DNA of 64,000 nt, from the NCBI RefSeq assembly GCF_003610555.1, contig NZ_RAPQ01000008.1, positions 2,368,620 to 2,432,619 on the forward strand. The letters are read 5' to 3'. A program made the position numbers and the translations under genes. The notes beneath the pieces were generated by a model. The model was not told the DNA's origin. It ran no database searches and saw only the letters and a list, made by a program, of their open reading frames with translations. Below are positions 16,317-25,525 of this stretch, piece after piece. The DNA comes from Marinifilum flexuosum. Lineage in GTDB: Bacteria > Bacteroidota > Bacteroidia > Bacteroidales > Marinifilaceae. Position 1 is the stretch's first letter. Every line of letters starts with the position of its first letter.

Positions 16317-17351
16317 GTGAATAAAAATCTCCGCTTTATTATCATCAGTCCTATTCTTGGAATGCTTTGTTACATTCTGGCATTTTATAGCTATGTAGGC
16401 GAATTGCCTGGTTTTGAATACCAGTTGACCGGATATTTGCCTAGCGCTGTATTTGGTTTATGGGCAGGTTTATCTACCTTATTTGTGGGTAAATATCTTA
16501 ACAAGTTGGTGAGTTGGAAACAGAGACATGCCATACGTTTTTTAATACAAAGCTCAGTTTTGTACCTTATTGGTTTGATTCTAATTGCCATTTATTCTGA
16601 AATGTTTTTGATCTCGTTAAGAGGTAATTTAAGTTATTCTCAATTTTGGTTGATTTACAATGATGAAATATTTAAGACGCTTTTGATTTTGTTTTTGGTA
16701 GTTCTTGTGTATTGCATTATTGATTTCATGATTTACTCATTCAACCAGATGCGAGAAGAGGAAATTAAGTCGGTGGAGCTAATGAACAATCAGCTTAATC
16801 TACAATTCGAAGCATTAAAATCTCAATTGAATCCACATTTCTTATTTAATTCTTTAAATACCATATCATCTCTGCTTTATAAGGATAAGAAAGTGGCGGA
16901 GAAGTTTATTCGAATGTTTGCTGAAAGTTATCGTTTTATATTTAAGCAAAACAATAGCCCATTAATACCCCTTCAAAAGGAATTGGATTTTGTACAATCA
17001 TACAATTATTTGTTGCAAGTAAGGTTTCAGGAGGCTTATGAATTAAAGATTAATATACCTGAAAATGCTAAGGAATCATATGTGCCACCACTTTCGATTC
17101 AAATGTTGGTTGAAAATGCCATTAAGCACAACTTAATTTCGCAAACATCACCTTTGTTGGTAGATATTGAAATCGACAATAATTATTTGTGCGTAAAGAA
17201 CAATATTAATCCATTAAGAGAGCAACCAGAATCATTTCAAATTGGAATAGAGAATATTAAAAAGAGATATTCATACTTTACCAATGACAGCATTTTGCTG
17301 GATAAGAATGAGCACTTTAAGGTAAGACTGCCTTTAATACTTCAATCGTGA
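16317..17351 (+). CDS. LytS-family sensor histidine kinase
   Basis: A 344-aa protein starting at GTG 16317 with about four N-terminal membrane helices (residues 7-140), a coiled-coil linker, the His_kinase motif LNPHFLFNSLNTISSLL (phospho-acceptor His near 178) and a compact HATPase domain with VENAIKHN and the G-box GIENIKKRYS. Typical of Bacteroidota LytS/YehU kinases that pair with LytTR regulators; a LytTR regulator is encoded two genes downstream. Confidence 0.92.
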   Translation: MNKNLRFIIISPILGMLCYILAFYSYVGELPGFEYQLTGYLPSAVFGLWAGLSTLFVGKYLNKLVSWKQRHAIRFLIQSSVLYLIGLILIAIYSEMFLISLRGNLSYSQFWLIYNDEIFKTLLILFLVVLVYCIIDFMIYSFNQMREEEIKSVELMNNQLNLQFEALKSQLNPHFLFNSLNTISSLLYKDKKVAEKFIRMFAESYRFIFKQNNSPLIPLQKELDFVQSYNYLLQVRFQEAYELKINIPENAKESYVPPLSIQMLVENAIKHNLISQTSPLLVDIEIDNNYLCVKNNINPLREQPESFQIGIENIKKRYSYFTNDSILLDKNEHFKVRLPLILQS

Positions 17352-17367
17352 AACAATACTTTGCCTT

Positions 17368-18405
17368 ATGAAAACCAGTTATTTAAATAATAATATATAC
17401 CGTTTGATTACACCTCCGTGTGTTGCGATATTGGTATATCTTTTAATGCTGTTAATTTTTGATCGCTTAACCGAGATCAGCAATAATTTTAGCCCCGAAG
17501 AATTAATATTCCTAATTGCAGTAACTGCAATTTTATTCGAATCTTACAGATTCTGGTTATTGAAAACTGATAAGATTCCAATTCTAAACAGAAATAAGTT
17601 GTTAAAATTTTCTGTGATTTATACAGGAAGCTTTTTAATTACTGCAGGTTTGGTGTATGTCTTATTTGCTGTTTATTATAGGTTTGTAATTGGGATTAGT
17701 GAATTTTCTTCAGAACTCGTTTCATTCCTAATTATCTTTATTCTGGTTGGCATTCTGTTTCACCTTTTTTATTTGAGTATTCGATTCCTGGACAGACAAA
17801 ATTCACTTTTGCTTGAGAAAGAGGAACTGAATAGAAAGAATATCGAATTTGAATTAGAAGTGTTTAAAAATAAACTGAACCCTGATTTCTTGTATGAATC
17901 TTTAGAAAGTGTAATCAGTTTGATAAGAAGAGACCAAGTTGAAGGAGCAGAGGAGTATATCGATCATTTGGCACTATTCTATAGAAGAATACTGGGCAAC
18001 AGATATTCCGAGATCATAACACTTGAAGAAGAGAAATTAAAAATAGATGAATATTTAAGACTTAGAAATTACAATTACTCAGATAATTTAATTGTAAATT
18101 GGGCTCTGGATGACATAAAGAATGTACATGTTGTTCCAAACATGATTTTACAAACCATTCAATTGATTGAATATAGTCAACAAGTTGATTTGAATACGAA
18201 GTTAGAAATTTCAATTAAGGACTCTGACGATACTATTCTCTTTCGATTTTTGTCATCGGAGCGATTAACACCATTGCCAAAATTTAAGAATTTGAAGGAG
18301 GCGATACAAAAGACTTTAGCTTTTTATACAGATGCTCAGTTTTTATGGGAAAGAGTTGATAATTATATTCAGATATCTATACCTAAAATTAACATTGAAG
18401 ACTAA
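17368..18405 (+). CDS. degenerate LytS-like membrane protein (pseudokinase)
   Basis: A 345-aa paralogue of the preceding kinase, with four membrane helices (about 18-150), a coiled coil and a His_kinase-like segment that reads LNPDFLYESLESVISLI. The phospho-acceptor His is Asp and the Asn after LF is Glu. The HATPase region lacks a recognisable VENAIKHN box; the equivalent stretch reads LQTIQLIEYSQQ, and no glycine box is evident. Reading frame and length are fully kept, so this is a conserved non-catalytic protein, not a pseudogene. It begins 16 bp after the kinase gene and probably heterodimerises with it or antagonises the LytTR regulator. Confidence 0.85.
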   Translation: MKTSYLNNNIYRLITPPCVAILVYLLMLLIFDRLTEISNNFSPEELIFLIAVTAILFESYRFWLLKTDKIPILNRNKLLKFSVIYTGSFLITAGLVYVLFAVYYRFVIGISEFSSELVSFLIIFILVGILFHLFYLSIRFLDRQNSLLLEKEELNRKNIEFELEVFKNKLNPDFLYESLESVISLIRRDQVEGAEEYIDHLALFYRRILGNRYSEIITLEEEKLKIDEYLRLRNYNYSDNLIVNWALDDIKNVHVVPNMILQTIQLIEYSQQVDLNTKLEISIKDSDDTILFRFLSSERLTPLPKFKNLKEAIQKTLAFYTDAQFLWERVDNYIQISIPKINIED

Positions 18406-18432
18406 CAGACACTAAATACACTACGCCTAAAA

Positions 18433-19203
18433 ATGAATGTTATTATAATTGAAGATGAAGGGTTAGCTGCGGATAAACTGGAGCGACTATTGCATAAATA
18501 TGATCCGAAAATTAAGATAATTGATAGATTTGAATCCATTACAGAATCTTCAATTTGGCTTGGAAACCCTGAAAATACAGCGGACCTAATATTTTTGGAT
18601 ATCCACTTGGTGGATGGTTTAAGCTTTGAAATTTTCAATAGAGTTCAGGTTAAAACTCCTATAATTTTTACCACAGCTTATAATGAGTATGCACTAAATG
18701 CCTTTAAATTAAACAGTGTGGATTACCTTTTGAAGCCAGTTACTTTTGATAGTCTTTATGATGCGCTTAAGAAGTATGAAAGCATGAAAGAATCTTTTGG
18801 TAAACAATCTATAAAAAGCATTGAGGAACTAAGTGCTGCATTGGCAAATATTCAAAAAGATTACAAGACTAGGTTCATGGTAAAGGTCGGAGAGAAGTTG
18901 AAATCTTTCAGAGCCGAAAGTATAGAACTTTTTTACTCAGAAGGAAGAGATGTTTTCATTTTATTGAATGAAGGAAAAAGGTACATTATCGATTATAAAA
19001 TGGAAGAACTACAAGATCTTTTGGATCCGAAGCAATTTTATCGCATCAGTCGCTCTTTTATTGTAAATATTAATGCAATAAATGATGTATTGGTGCATTC
19101 AAATTCTCGCTTAAAAGTGGTTTTAAACGCAGAGTGCGATAAAGAGCTAATCGTTAGTAGAGAAAAGGTAGGTAGTTTTAAAAATTGGTTTAGCGGTAGT
19201 TGA
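18433..19203 (+). CDS. LytTR-family response regulator
   Basis: A 256-aa protein. The receiver domain (1-125) has EDEG, phospho-acceptor Asp in LIFLDIHLVDG, FTTAYNEYAL and Lys in YLLKPVTF. The LytTR DNA-binding domain (about 150-254) contains LFYSEGRDVFIL and FYRISRSFIVNINAI. Forms a three-gene set with the LytS kinase and its degenerate paralogue; 27 bp separate it from the latter. Confidence 0.94.
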   Translation: MNVIIIEDEGLAADKLERLLHKYDPKIKIIDRFESITESSIWLGNPENTADLIFLDIHLVDGLSFEIFNRVQVKTPIIFTTAYNEYALNAFKLNSVDYLLKPVTFDSLYDALKKYESMKESFGKQSIKSIEELSAALANIQKDYKTRFMVKVGEKLKSFRAESIELFYSEGRDVFILLNEGKRYIIDYKMEELQDLLDPKQFYRISRSFIVNINAINDVLVHSNSRLKVVLNAECDKELIVSREKVGSFKNWFSGS

Positions 19204-19602
19204 TTAAAGTTGTTTGATAATTAGTTGCTTTTTTTTGTGAATGATTATTCCCAACATCCACCCCCAAATTAAATAACACAATAGATAATACCCGCTTCCA
19301 GAAAATTTTACTCCAGTAAAAAAGCCAAGTAATAAGAGCAGTAGACCAATGATGCCACCAACTATTATGCCTTTGGTGGCATTAAAGTTGGTGATTCGAA
19401 ATCCTATAAGCAGTGCTGCAGCCATTGAAAAGATGAATAAACAGGTCCAATCTATCATGAGTATTTTATTACGGAAACTAGTCCATGGTATTGCAAGTTC
19501 CTCGGCGAGGTAACTGGTAAATACAAATCCATATAGAAGACTCGTTAGAGTAATACTTGCTAGAGCTCCTCCAATTATTATGCGTATTGTTTTCTTTTTC
19601 AT
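19204..19602 (-). CDS. four-helix membrane protein of unknown function
   Basis: A 132-aa protein with about four hydrophobic helices (around 8-28, 52-70, 78-97, 105-122) and a basic C-terminus KKKQLIIKQL. No family recognised. The start codon shares a base with the stop of the upstream DUF3179 gene (TAATG), so the two are translationally coupled. Confidence 0.75.
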   Translation of the reverse strand: MKKKTIRIIIGGALASITLTSLLYGFVFTSYLAEELAIPWTSFRNKILMIDWTCLFIFSMAAALLIGFRITNFNATKGIIVGGIIGLLLLLLGFFTGVKFSGSGYYLLCYLIWGWMLGIIIHKKKQLIIKQL

Positions 19603-20747
19603 TATTTAAAAGATTCAAATCGATAGGCCTTTGCCTTTCCATTTACGATTATTCCTAAAACACGCTCTTTGGGATGTAATCTATCATCGGCAAAGTTGAT
19701 TGGGAAATTAATGGTAGAGTTAGTTGGATAACTTCCATAAGGATTAATATCGTAGCTTCGGTTATGGCCTGTATTTGTAGAAAGAATTCTCCCGGCTGAG
19801 GATATTAGTGACCATGTCTCTAAAGAAGTTTCCAATACAAACAGATTGTCAGTTTTTGATTCGATAAGATCACCTTGTACACATGTTTGAAGCATTTGAC
19901 TCCAATTGGAAGAAGTTTGTCTATCGTAAGGTACTACATTGCTATTGTACAAAAAACCTGATACACCATAGGTAGTAATTGAGCCATTGATAAGTCTGTT
20001 CCAAACAGTGGCAGTTCCGGTAAGGGGACAAAATACTACAGAGAAATAATTGTCACCAATTTCATCATTTACAATCTCATGCCAATTCAATATGGCATGG
20101 GGATAAGCTCTATAGGTATTATCCATACAAACACCAATTATCAATCCTTTTTCTCCAATTACATTAAGGAAAGTATCATCTTTGGGTTCATTAAATTCAG
20201 GAGAATCAATAGCAGGAATTGCATCACGTAAGGCTCCTACGTACACTTTTTCTCTGGGAATTAACCAACCGTCACTACCAGTAACTGATTCTCCTTCATT
20301 TTGAACAGGAAGATTGCTTTCGAAAATCTCCAGGCCAGGAAAGAAAGTTCCCCAAGAGAACCAATATCCAATGTATGCATTCATAGGTGTAAGTTGCTTC
20401 CCTTGATTTGGCCCACTTAAGGCGGTGCCAAATATATTGTATCTACTACCTTCATCATCTTGCATAATTGTTGGTAATTCACCATCTATAACTTCAAAAT
20501 TCATTTCATTGCCGTCAAGTTCAGTTTTATAGGCGACCATAAAATTCCAACCTTCAGATCCGATTACAACAAAGTTTTCCTCCTCAAAACTATCGTTTAT
20601 CAGGTTGATAGCATAAGATGTTGGATTAGTAGGAGGATTGTTATCATTATTTGGAGGATTATCTGCGCCTATGTCATCGCTTGAATTACTGCATGATATT
20701 ATTGTCAATATAAGAATCAGGCTTAAATTTTTAAAAAGAGCTTTCAT
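19602..20747 (-). CDS. DUF3179-domain lipoprotein
   Basis: A 381-aa lipoprotein (signal MKALFKNLSLILILTIISC, lipobox). The DUF3179 domain spans about 160-380 with VYVGALRDAIPAIDSP, AYPHAILNWHEIVND, VVFCPLTGTATVWNR and SGFLYNSNVVPYDR. The FCPLTG cysteine and conserved acids suggest a possible metal or redox role, but the family is uncharacterised. It follows an outer-membrane protein gene (22-bp gap) and is coupled to a four-helix protein, so the three form an envelope operon. Confidence 0.88.
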   Translation of the reverse strand: MKALFKNLSLILILTIISCSNSSDDIGADNPPNNDNNPPTNPTSYAINLINDSFEEENFVVIGSEGWNFMVAYKTELDGNEMNFEVIDGELPTIMQDDEGSRYNIFGTALSGPNQGKQLTPMNAYIGYWFSWGTFFPGLEIFESNLPVQNEGESVTGSDGWLIPREKVYVGALRDAIPAIDSPEFNEPKDDTFLNVIGEKGLIIGVCMDNTYRAYPHAILNWHEIVNDEIGDNYFSVVFCPLTGTATVWNRLINGSITTYGVSGFLYNSNVVPYDRQTSSNWSQMLQTCVQGDLIESKTDNLFVLETSLETWSLISSAGRILSTNTGHNRSYDINPYGSYPTNSTINFPINFADDRLHPKERVLGIIVNGKAKAYRFESFK

Positions 20748-20769
20748 GATATGTATTTGTTTAGAATTG

Positions 20770-21732
20770 CTATTTTACATTTATTACATAGTTAATGCCG
20801 ATGTTTGCACGGTAGCTTGTAACCAGTTGAGTGCCTTCAACATTATTACGAATAGGGATTTCAAACTTAGAGTGCAATTTTACCTTAGGAGAGACTTGTA
20901 TTTCAAGGTTTGGCACCAAATACATCCAAGTGCCTCCGGTATTAGGAAAGTCACTTCCGTTATTTTCATCTTTTTGAGTGTGCCGTAGTTTGTATTGAAT
21001 TCCACCATTTAGAATGGTATTTCCAATTAAAAAACTATCCGAAAGTCCAACGTTTAGAACCATTTCGTTTCCAAACCTATATTTCTGACCACCATCGTAT
21101 CTTCCAACTTCGAAGCTGTAACGATAGCTCAATAGGGAATATAAGCTTAGGGTGGGACGAAGCAATCCATAATATGAGTATGAAATAGCCCCTATACCGT
21201 CCCATGAACCCGTCCCAACTTGCAAATCAGGGGGAAGTAGTATGTCAAATTCATTATCGCGTTTGTATACTGTCCCTGTTGGAAATTTTGGTCCGGCTGC
21301 TATTAAAACTTGATGCTTCTTACTTTGATGGAGTGTATACTGGCCAAGAAGTACGATATCACCAATACCACTTGCCGACTGTGTTGTATTGCCAAAATTT
21401 GAAAACACAGTTTGTTCTTGCCATACATATGGAAGTATGCTGGTAACTGTCCATTTATTTGTAATTGGATAGCTCAATCTAAGTAAAGTACTTCTTGTTA
21501 TTCTTTCTCTATTTGCATCATCCAATTTGGAACTGCCGGCATAAAGTTTATCCATTTTGTTGTAGTCGTATGAAAAATCAACTATTAATGTATTTTCTGA
21601 ATAGGATTTTATACCTAAACTACTTGATAATGGAGCGCCACCTGTACAACAAGCTTGAGAAAAAGATTTGTTTTGTACGATTATCAGACTGATAAGAAGT
21701 AATGACAAAGTTGTTATTGTGTTTACATTCAT
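20770..21732 (-). CDS. outer-membrane beta-barrel protein with CC motif
   Basis: A 320-aa protein with a Sec signal (cleavage near SFSQA) followed by ACCTGGAPLS and a series of amphipathic strands ending in an aromatic/charged C-terminal strand, as in barrel proteins of the 'transporter / phenol MetA-like' group. The vicinal cysteines at the mature N-terminus could bind metal or form a disulfide. Upstream gene of the DUF3179 operon. Substrate unknown. Confidence 0.75.
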   Translation of the reverse strand: MNVNTITTLSLLLISLIIVQNKSFSQACCTGGAPLSSSLGIKSYSENTLIVDFSYDYNKMDKLYAGSSKLDDANRERITRSTLLRLSYPITNKWTVTSILPYVWQEQTVFSNFGNTTQSASGIGDIVLLGQYTLHQSKKHQVLIAAGPKFPTGTVYKRDNEFDILLPPDLQVGTGSWDGIGAISYSYYGLLRPTLSLYSLLSYRYSFEVGRYDGGQKYRFGNEMVLNVGLSDSFLIGNTILNGGIQYKLRHTQKDENNGSDFPNTGGTWMYLVPNLEIQVSPKVKLHSKFEIPIRNNVEGTQLVTSYRANIGINYVINVK

Positions 21733-21905
21733 GGTGATATTTATTTATCAATCCTAAATTACGATAAGGCTAATGATTAAAATGTCAGCAGAATGACATT
21801 ATAGCATTTTACAAGTACTATACAATGCTAAATGGTATTTGTAATATTCATTAATTAGATTAATTTTAAATAAGAATTTAATATTAATAAATAATATTAG
21901 TTGTT

Positions 21906-22400
21906 ATGAGAAAATTAATTAGAACTGCAGGTTTAGGACTTGTATTTGTATTGTTTTTAATTGTTGGAAATCAGAAAAATACTTTTGCACATTGCGAGGT
22001 GCCATGTGGTATTTATGCCGATTCAGTTCGTGTTGTATTGATGAGTGAGCATATAACTACCATCGAGAAGAGTATGAAGAAAATTGTAGCATTATCAGCT
22101 GAAGAGAACGTGAATTACAATCAATTGGTTCGCTGGGTAAATAACAAAGAAGAGCATGCTAAGAAATTACAGGAGATTGCTACTCAATACTTCATGTTTC
22201 AGCGTGTAAAGCTTACTGATGATGCTGAAAAAATGAAAAAGAATCAGAAATTATTGGCGAAACTTCATGAAATTTGTGTTTATGCGATGAAAGCGAAACA
22301 GACTACCGATTTAAATGTGATTAAGAAATTGAACAATTCGGTTCATGACTTTTCACACTTGTATTTCGGTCCAGGAAAACATCACCACCATCATCATTAA
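21906..22400 (+). CDS. sodN: nickel superoxide dismutase with Sec signal peptide
   Basis: A 164-aa protein. Residues 29-37 read HCEVPCGIY, the nickel hook of Ni-SOD (HCxxPCGxY), with His1, Cys2 and Cys6 as nickel ligands after processing. The rest is the helical bundle typical of SodN (MSEHITTIEKSMKKI, WVNNKEEHA, FSHLYFGPGKH). Residues 1-28 are a hydrophobic signal peptide ending TFA, so signal peptidase I would expose His1 directly, in place of the cytosolic propeptide and SodX peptidase known in actinobacteria. The C-terminus is KHHHHHH, a natural hexahistidine tail, possibly for nickel capture. Predicted periplasmic superoxide dismutation. Confidence 0.93.
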   Translation: MRKLIRTAGLGLVFVLFLIVGNQKNTFAHCEVPCGIYADSVRVVLMSEHITTIEKSMKKIVALSAEENVNYNQLVRWVNNKEEHAKKLQEIATQYFMFQRVKLTDDAEKMKKNQKLLAKLHEICVYAMKAKQTTDLNVIKKLNNSVHDFSHLYFGPGKHHHHHH

Positions 22401-22415
22401 GAATCAAAAATATTG

Positions 22416-22444
22416 CAGCCCTTTCATAAGGAATGAGAGGGCTG
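22416..22444 (+). terminator. stem-loop after sodN
   Basis: Arms cagccctttcat / atgagagggctg (one G-U) with no strong T run, between sodN and the Crp-like gene. May be a weak terminator or attenuator. Confidence 0.45.
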
Positions 22445-22478
22445 AATTCAATTACAAAATCAAAAAGCAATTTATAAA

Positions 22479-23147
22479 ATGAATAACTCAATTTGGTGTT
22501 TCGAGAATGTAAATCTATTTCAAATTCTATGTCCACATAAATTAAAGCAATATCAAAAAGATCATTTTGAGGGATTTAAAAAAGGAGATGTTATTTACTT
22601 CCCTGATGATTCTTCCAAATCCATTTTTATGGTGAGTAAAGGGAAAGTTAAAATTGTTTCCTATAGTGATGAAGGTGAAGAAATTGTGAAAGCGATTTTA
22701 GGTAAAGGAGAGATTTTTGGAGAGAAAGCTTTATTGGGAGAAGAGAAAAGAGATGACTATGCATTGGCTTGTACTGAACCTACCGAGCTTTGCCCAATGA
22801 GACTTCCCGATATGTATGAATTGATGCGTCAGAATGAAAAGTTTGGTTTGTCGATTTATAAGTTAATAGGGTATAGAATTAAGAAGATGGAACGCAGGTT
22901 CGAAGCCCTTTTGCATAAAGATGTAAAGACTCGTTTGTGTGAATTCCTTAAAGAAATGGCAAATGAGAATGGAATTGAGAGTGGTTCAGAGGTAATTGTG
23001 AATCATTTTCTGACACAAAAAGACTTTGCAGATTTAATTGGAACAAAAAGAGAAACAGTAACCAGATTGTTTAATGAATTGAAACAGGATGGGATAATAG
23101 ATTATACCAGAAAAGAAATTCGTATACGAGGTGTAGAAAATCTATAA
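22479..23147 (+). CDS. Crp/Fnr-family transcription regulator
   Basis: A 222-aa regulator with an N-terminal cyclic-nucleotide-binding-like beta-roll (about 15-130; GEEIVKAILGKGEIFGEKALLG) and a C-terminal HTH_CRP (about 150-220; TQKDFADLIGTKRETVTRLFNELKQDGII). It lacks the four-Cys FNR cluster. It lies 78 bp after sodN and 90 bp before an anti-sigma-like lipoprotein, so it may respond to oxidative or nitrosative stress. Confidence 0.9.
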   Translation: MNNSIWCFENVNLFQILCPHKLKQYQKDHFEGFKKGDVIYFPDDSSKSIFMVSKGKVKIVSYSDEGEEIVKAILGKGEIFGEKALLGEEKRDDYALACTEPTELCPMRLPDMYELMRQNEKFGLSIYKLIGYRIKKMERRFEALLHKDVKTRLCEFLKEMANENGIESGSEVIVNHFLTQKDFADLIGTKRETVTRLFNELKQDGIIDYTRKEIRIRGVENL

Positions 23148-23245
23148 AAAACCAACTTTCTGTCCTTTATGTGATGCAGCTTACATTTTTTGGATTGCGA
23201 AGGAAGTACTTTTGAATTAAAGTATTAATCCAAAAATTGTTCGAT

Positions 23246-24124
23246 ATGAGAAATTTACTATTATTTGCAGCTGCAAGTCTATTTCTATTTTCAGCTTGCG
23301 ACGACGACGATAATGATGTGATGGTTCAGGATAAACTAAATCTTAATATTACAGGATTAGAAGATTTAGGAGATGACTATGCCTACGAAGGATGGCTTAT
23401 TGTTAACGGGAAAGCAATTTCGGCTGGTATCTTTAATGTGAATGAATCAGGAGCCCTATCACAAACATCATTTCCCATTAATTCGGCTGATTTAAGTAAT
23501 GCAGCAGCCTATGTATTAACGATTGAACCAAGTCCAGATAATGATCCGGCACCATCGAATATTCATATTCTTGCGGGTGATTTTTCAGGTTCAAAAGCGA
23601 CATTATCGGTTGGACATTCCTCAGCACTAGGTTCAGATTTTTCAAGCTCGACAGGAAGTTACATTTTAGCAACTCCTACCGATGGAGCTGATAGTAATGA
23701 GAAGAGTGGAGTTTGGTGGCTTGATCCTTCGGGCGGACCAGGAGCAGGTTTATCTTTACCAACTTTGCCATCGGGTTGGAAATACGAAGGTTGGGCAGTA
23801 ATTGATGGTGTTCCTGTTACCACAGGTAAATTTACTTCCGTTTCTGGTGCTGATGATAGTGCTCCATTTAGCGGAAATCAAGCGGGACCTCCATTCCCAG
23901 GCGAAGATTTTCTTATGAATGCGCCAACAGGAGTGATATTTCCAACAGATTTGGCAGGCAAAACAGTTGTTATTTCAGTAGAGCCAGAGCCAGATAACAG
24001 TGCAGCTCCATTTTTACTAAAGCCATTAGTAGGTATGGTACCAGCAGATGCTGATGATCATACACTTTACGACATGAGCAATAACTCACAAGCAACAAAT
24101 CCTACAGGAAACGTAACAAGATAA
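23246..24124 (+). CDS. lipoprotein with two anti-sigma (RskA-like) C-terminal domains
   Basis: About 292 aa, signal MRNLLLFAAASLFLFSAC with lipobox FSAC followed by DDDD, which suggests an outer-leaflet lipoprotein. Two tandem domains share (Y)EGWxxVxGxxxxxGxF and xxIEPxPDNxxxP: EGWLIVNGKAISAGIFN with TIEPSPDNDPAP, then EGWAVIDGVPVTTGKFT with SVEPEPDNSAAP. These resemble the periplasmic C-terminal part of RskA-type anti-sigma factors, here without a transmembrane or sigma-binding part. ATG 23246 is chosen over an upstream TTG at 23237. Confidence 0.85.
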   Translation: MRNLLLFAAASLFLFSACDDDDNDVMVQDKLNLNITGLEDLGDDYAYEGWLIVNGKAISAGIFNVNESGALSQTSFPINSADLSNAAAYVLTIEPSPDNDPAPSNIHILAGDFSGSKATLSVGHSSALGSDFSSSTGSYILATPTDGADSNEKSGVWWLDPSGGPGAGLSLPTLPSGWKYEGWAVIDGVPVTTGKFTSVSGADDSAPFSGNQAGPPFPGEDFLMNAPTGVIFPTDLAGKTVVISVEPEPDNSAAPFLLKPLVGMVPADADDHTLYDMSNNSQATNPTGNVTR

Positions 24125-24193
24125 AAAAGACTGATTAAGCTGGATAATATTTCAGATTAAAGCAACTATAAAAACAATAAGCTCGATTGGGGC

Positions 24194-25438
24194 TTATTGT
24201 TTTTCTTTGCATTCAAGTTGTAAGTAAGCACCAAACACCTTATTCTGATTAAAACTCACCAAAGGCAAATACCCTTCAAACCATTTGCCATCTTTCCATT
24301 TCAATGGATGATTCTTTGCCATTTCTTTATGGAACTGGTCAAAAGTAGATTTTGGTTGAAAATGTACTTTGAATATTCCTTTGGTCTCAGCGTGTAAATG
24401 CTCGTCAAGTTTAAGGGCAAGAATACCCATATTGTATCTCAAATTGATTTCAAGACAGGGTTGAAGTTTCATTTCTCCATACTGATCTCTAAAGAGCATA
24501 CAATCAATACCCAAATAGCCATAGTAGTTTTGCGCAACACCACAGGTAATCAAAGCTTCCTTCAAGTCTTCCGATAGCTGTTGCATCTTATCATCAGAAA
24601 GAAATTCTTTTATTTCTGTAGGCATTCCACCTATTATATTACCATCGTACTGACCATTGCTGTTGGTAGCAAAGAAACCATTACCGATATAATTCACCTC
24701 ACCTTTGGCATCAATGTAAAATTGAAGAGAGAAATCATATTTTTTATCCAACAAGGGTTCAACCATAACATAGCCCTGAATACCCAAGGTTCCATTGATC
24801 CACTGTATGATGGAATCATTTAAATGAGATTGACGAAGTACCTGCAGACCTCTACCCGAAGAACTCCAGGGAGCTTTAATTACAATTTGCTTCCACTGAT
24901 TAATCAACTTTTCTATCTCAGAAACAGAAGTACATATTGTTGCAATTTGTTCTTTTTCGATATAGAGAGAATTGTTGGTATGATCCAGAAAAAAGTTCAA
25001 AACTTCCAATGCCTTTTTACGACTGTACAAATCTTTGTGATTCGCTTGCCATTCAGCATTGGGGCGATTCTTAAACTCTTGCTGACAAGAATCTTTCAGG
25101 TGTTTGAAAATGTGATGAATTCTTGGACTCCATCCCCAAGGTTCCAAACTCTCTTTGGCAGATTTTACAAACTCTTTATCCTGTATTGATGATTCGAACA
25201 GTTTGAATTCTGGCAAAGAAATACCAGCTTCCTTCATAACAGTTATAAATTCCTGATCAGGCAACTGATTGATCAAAACCACATCTTTTTCATCGGCAAA
25301 ATGCATGGGCAAAACATCCAAATCCTTCTCAAATCGCGAAAGCGTTTTATTGGGCATATAGCTTGCTGTACCATTGGCAATGGCAATTTCGCATGTTGGG
25401 TTGTAGATAAATATTTTAGGAAGTATTTCGCTGCTCAT
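24194..25438 (-). CDS. ATP-grasp-like protein of unknown substrate
   Basis: About 414 aa. N-terminal domain begins IFIYNPTCEIAIANG; the middle and C-terminal region has ATP-grasp features: KAPWSSSGRGLQVL (glycine-rich ATP loop, about 190-205), VEPLLDKKYDFSLQFY and the metal-ligand motif CLEINLRYNMG (about 345). Probably forms a carboxylate-amine or related bond at the expense of ATP; substrate unknown. Upstream in-frame starts exist to 25477 but MSSEILPK at 25438 fits. Divergent from sfsA. Confidence 0.8.
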   Translation of the reverse strand: MSSEILPKIFIYNPTCEIAIANGTASYMPNKTLSRFEKDLDVLPMHFADEKDVVLINQLPDQEFITVMKEAGISLPEFKLFESSIQDKEFVKSAKESLEPWGWSPRIHHIFKHLKDSCQQEFKNRPNAEWQANHKDLYSRKKALEVLNFFLDHTNNSLYIEKEQIATICTSVSEIEKLINQWKQIVIKAPWSSSGRGLQVLRQSHLNDSIIQWINGTLGIQGYVMVEPLLDKKYDFSLQFYIDAKGEVNYIGNGFFATNSNGQYDGNIIGGMPTEIKEFLSDDKMQQLSEDLKEALITCGVAQNYYGYLGIDCMLFRDQYGEMKLQPCLEINLRYNMGILALKLDEHLHAETKGIFKVHFQPKSTFDQFHKEMAKNHPLKWKDGKWFEGYLPLVSFNQNKVFGAYLQLECKEKQ

Positions 25439-25525
25439 GTTTAGATTCTTGGTTTTGATGAGGCAAAAGTAGCGCAAATCAACATATATTTGTCATTCGA
25501 GTAGAATTTTTACAAACATTAATTT

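Noticed and set aside
17368..18405. Second LytS-like gene as a decayed pseudogene
   Set aside because: Frame, length and membrane topology are intact; the changes are confined to catalytic motifs.
22382..22400. C-terminal His6 of SodN as a cloning artefact
   Set aside because: It is in the natural reading frame within chromosomal DNA, encoded by mixed CAT and CAC codons, and followed by a natural stop.
24194..25438. Graspetide synthetase for the acidic peptides at 2.0-3.3 kb
   Set aside because: It is more than 20 kb away, on its own, and lacks a peptide-binding or cyclase context; the link would be speculation.
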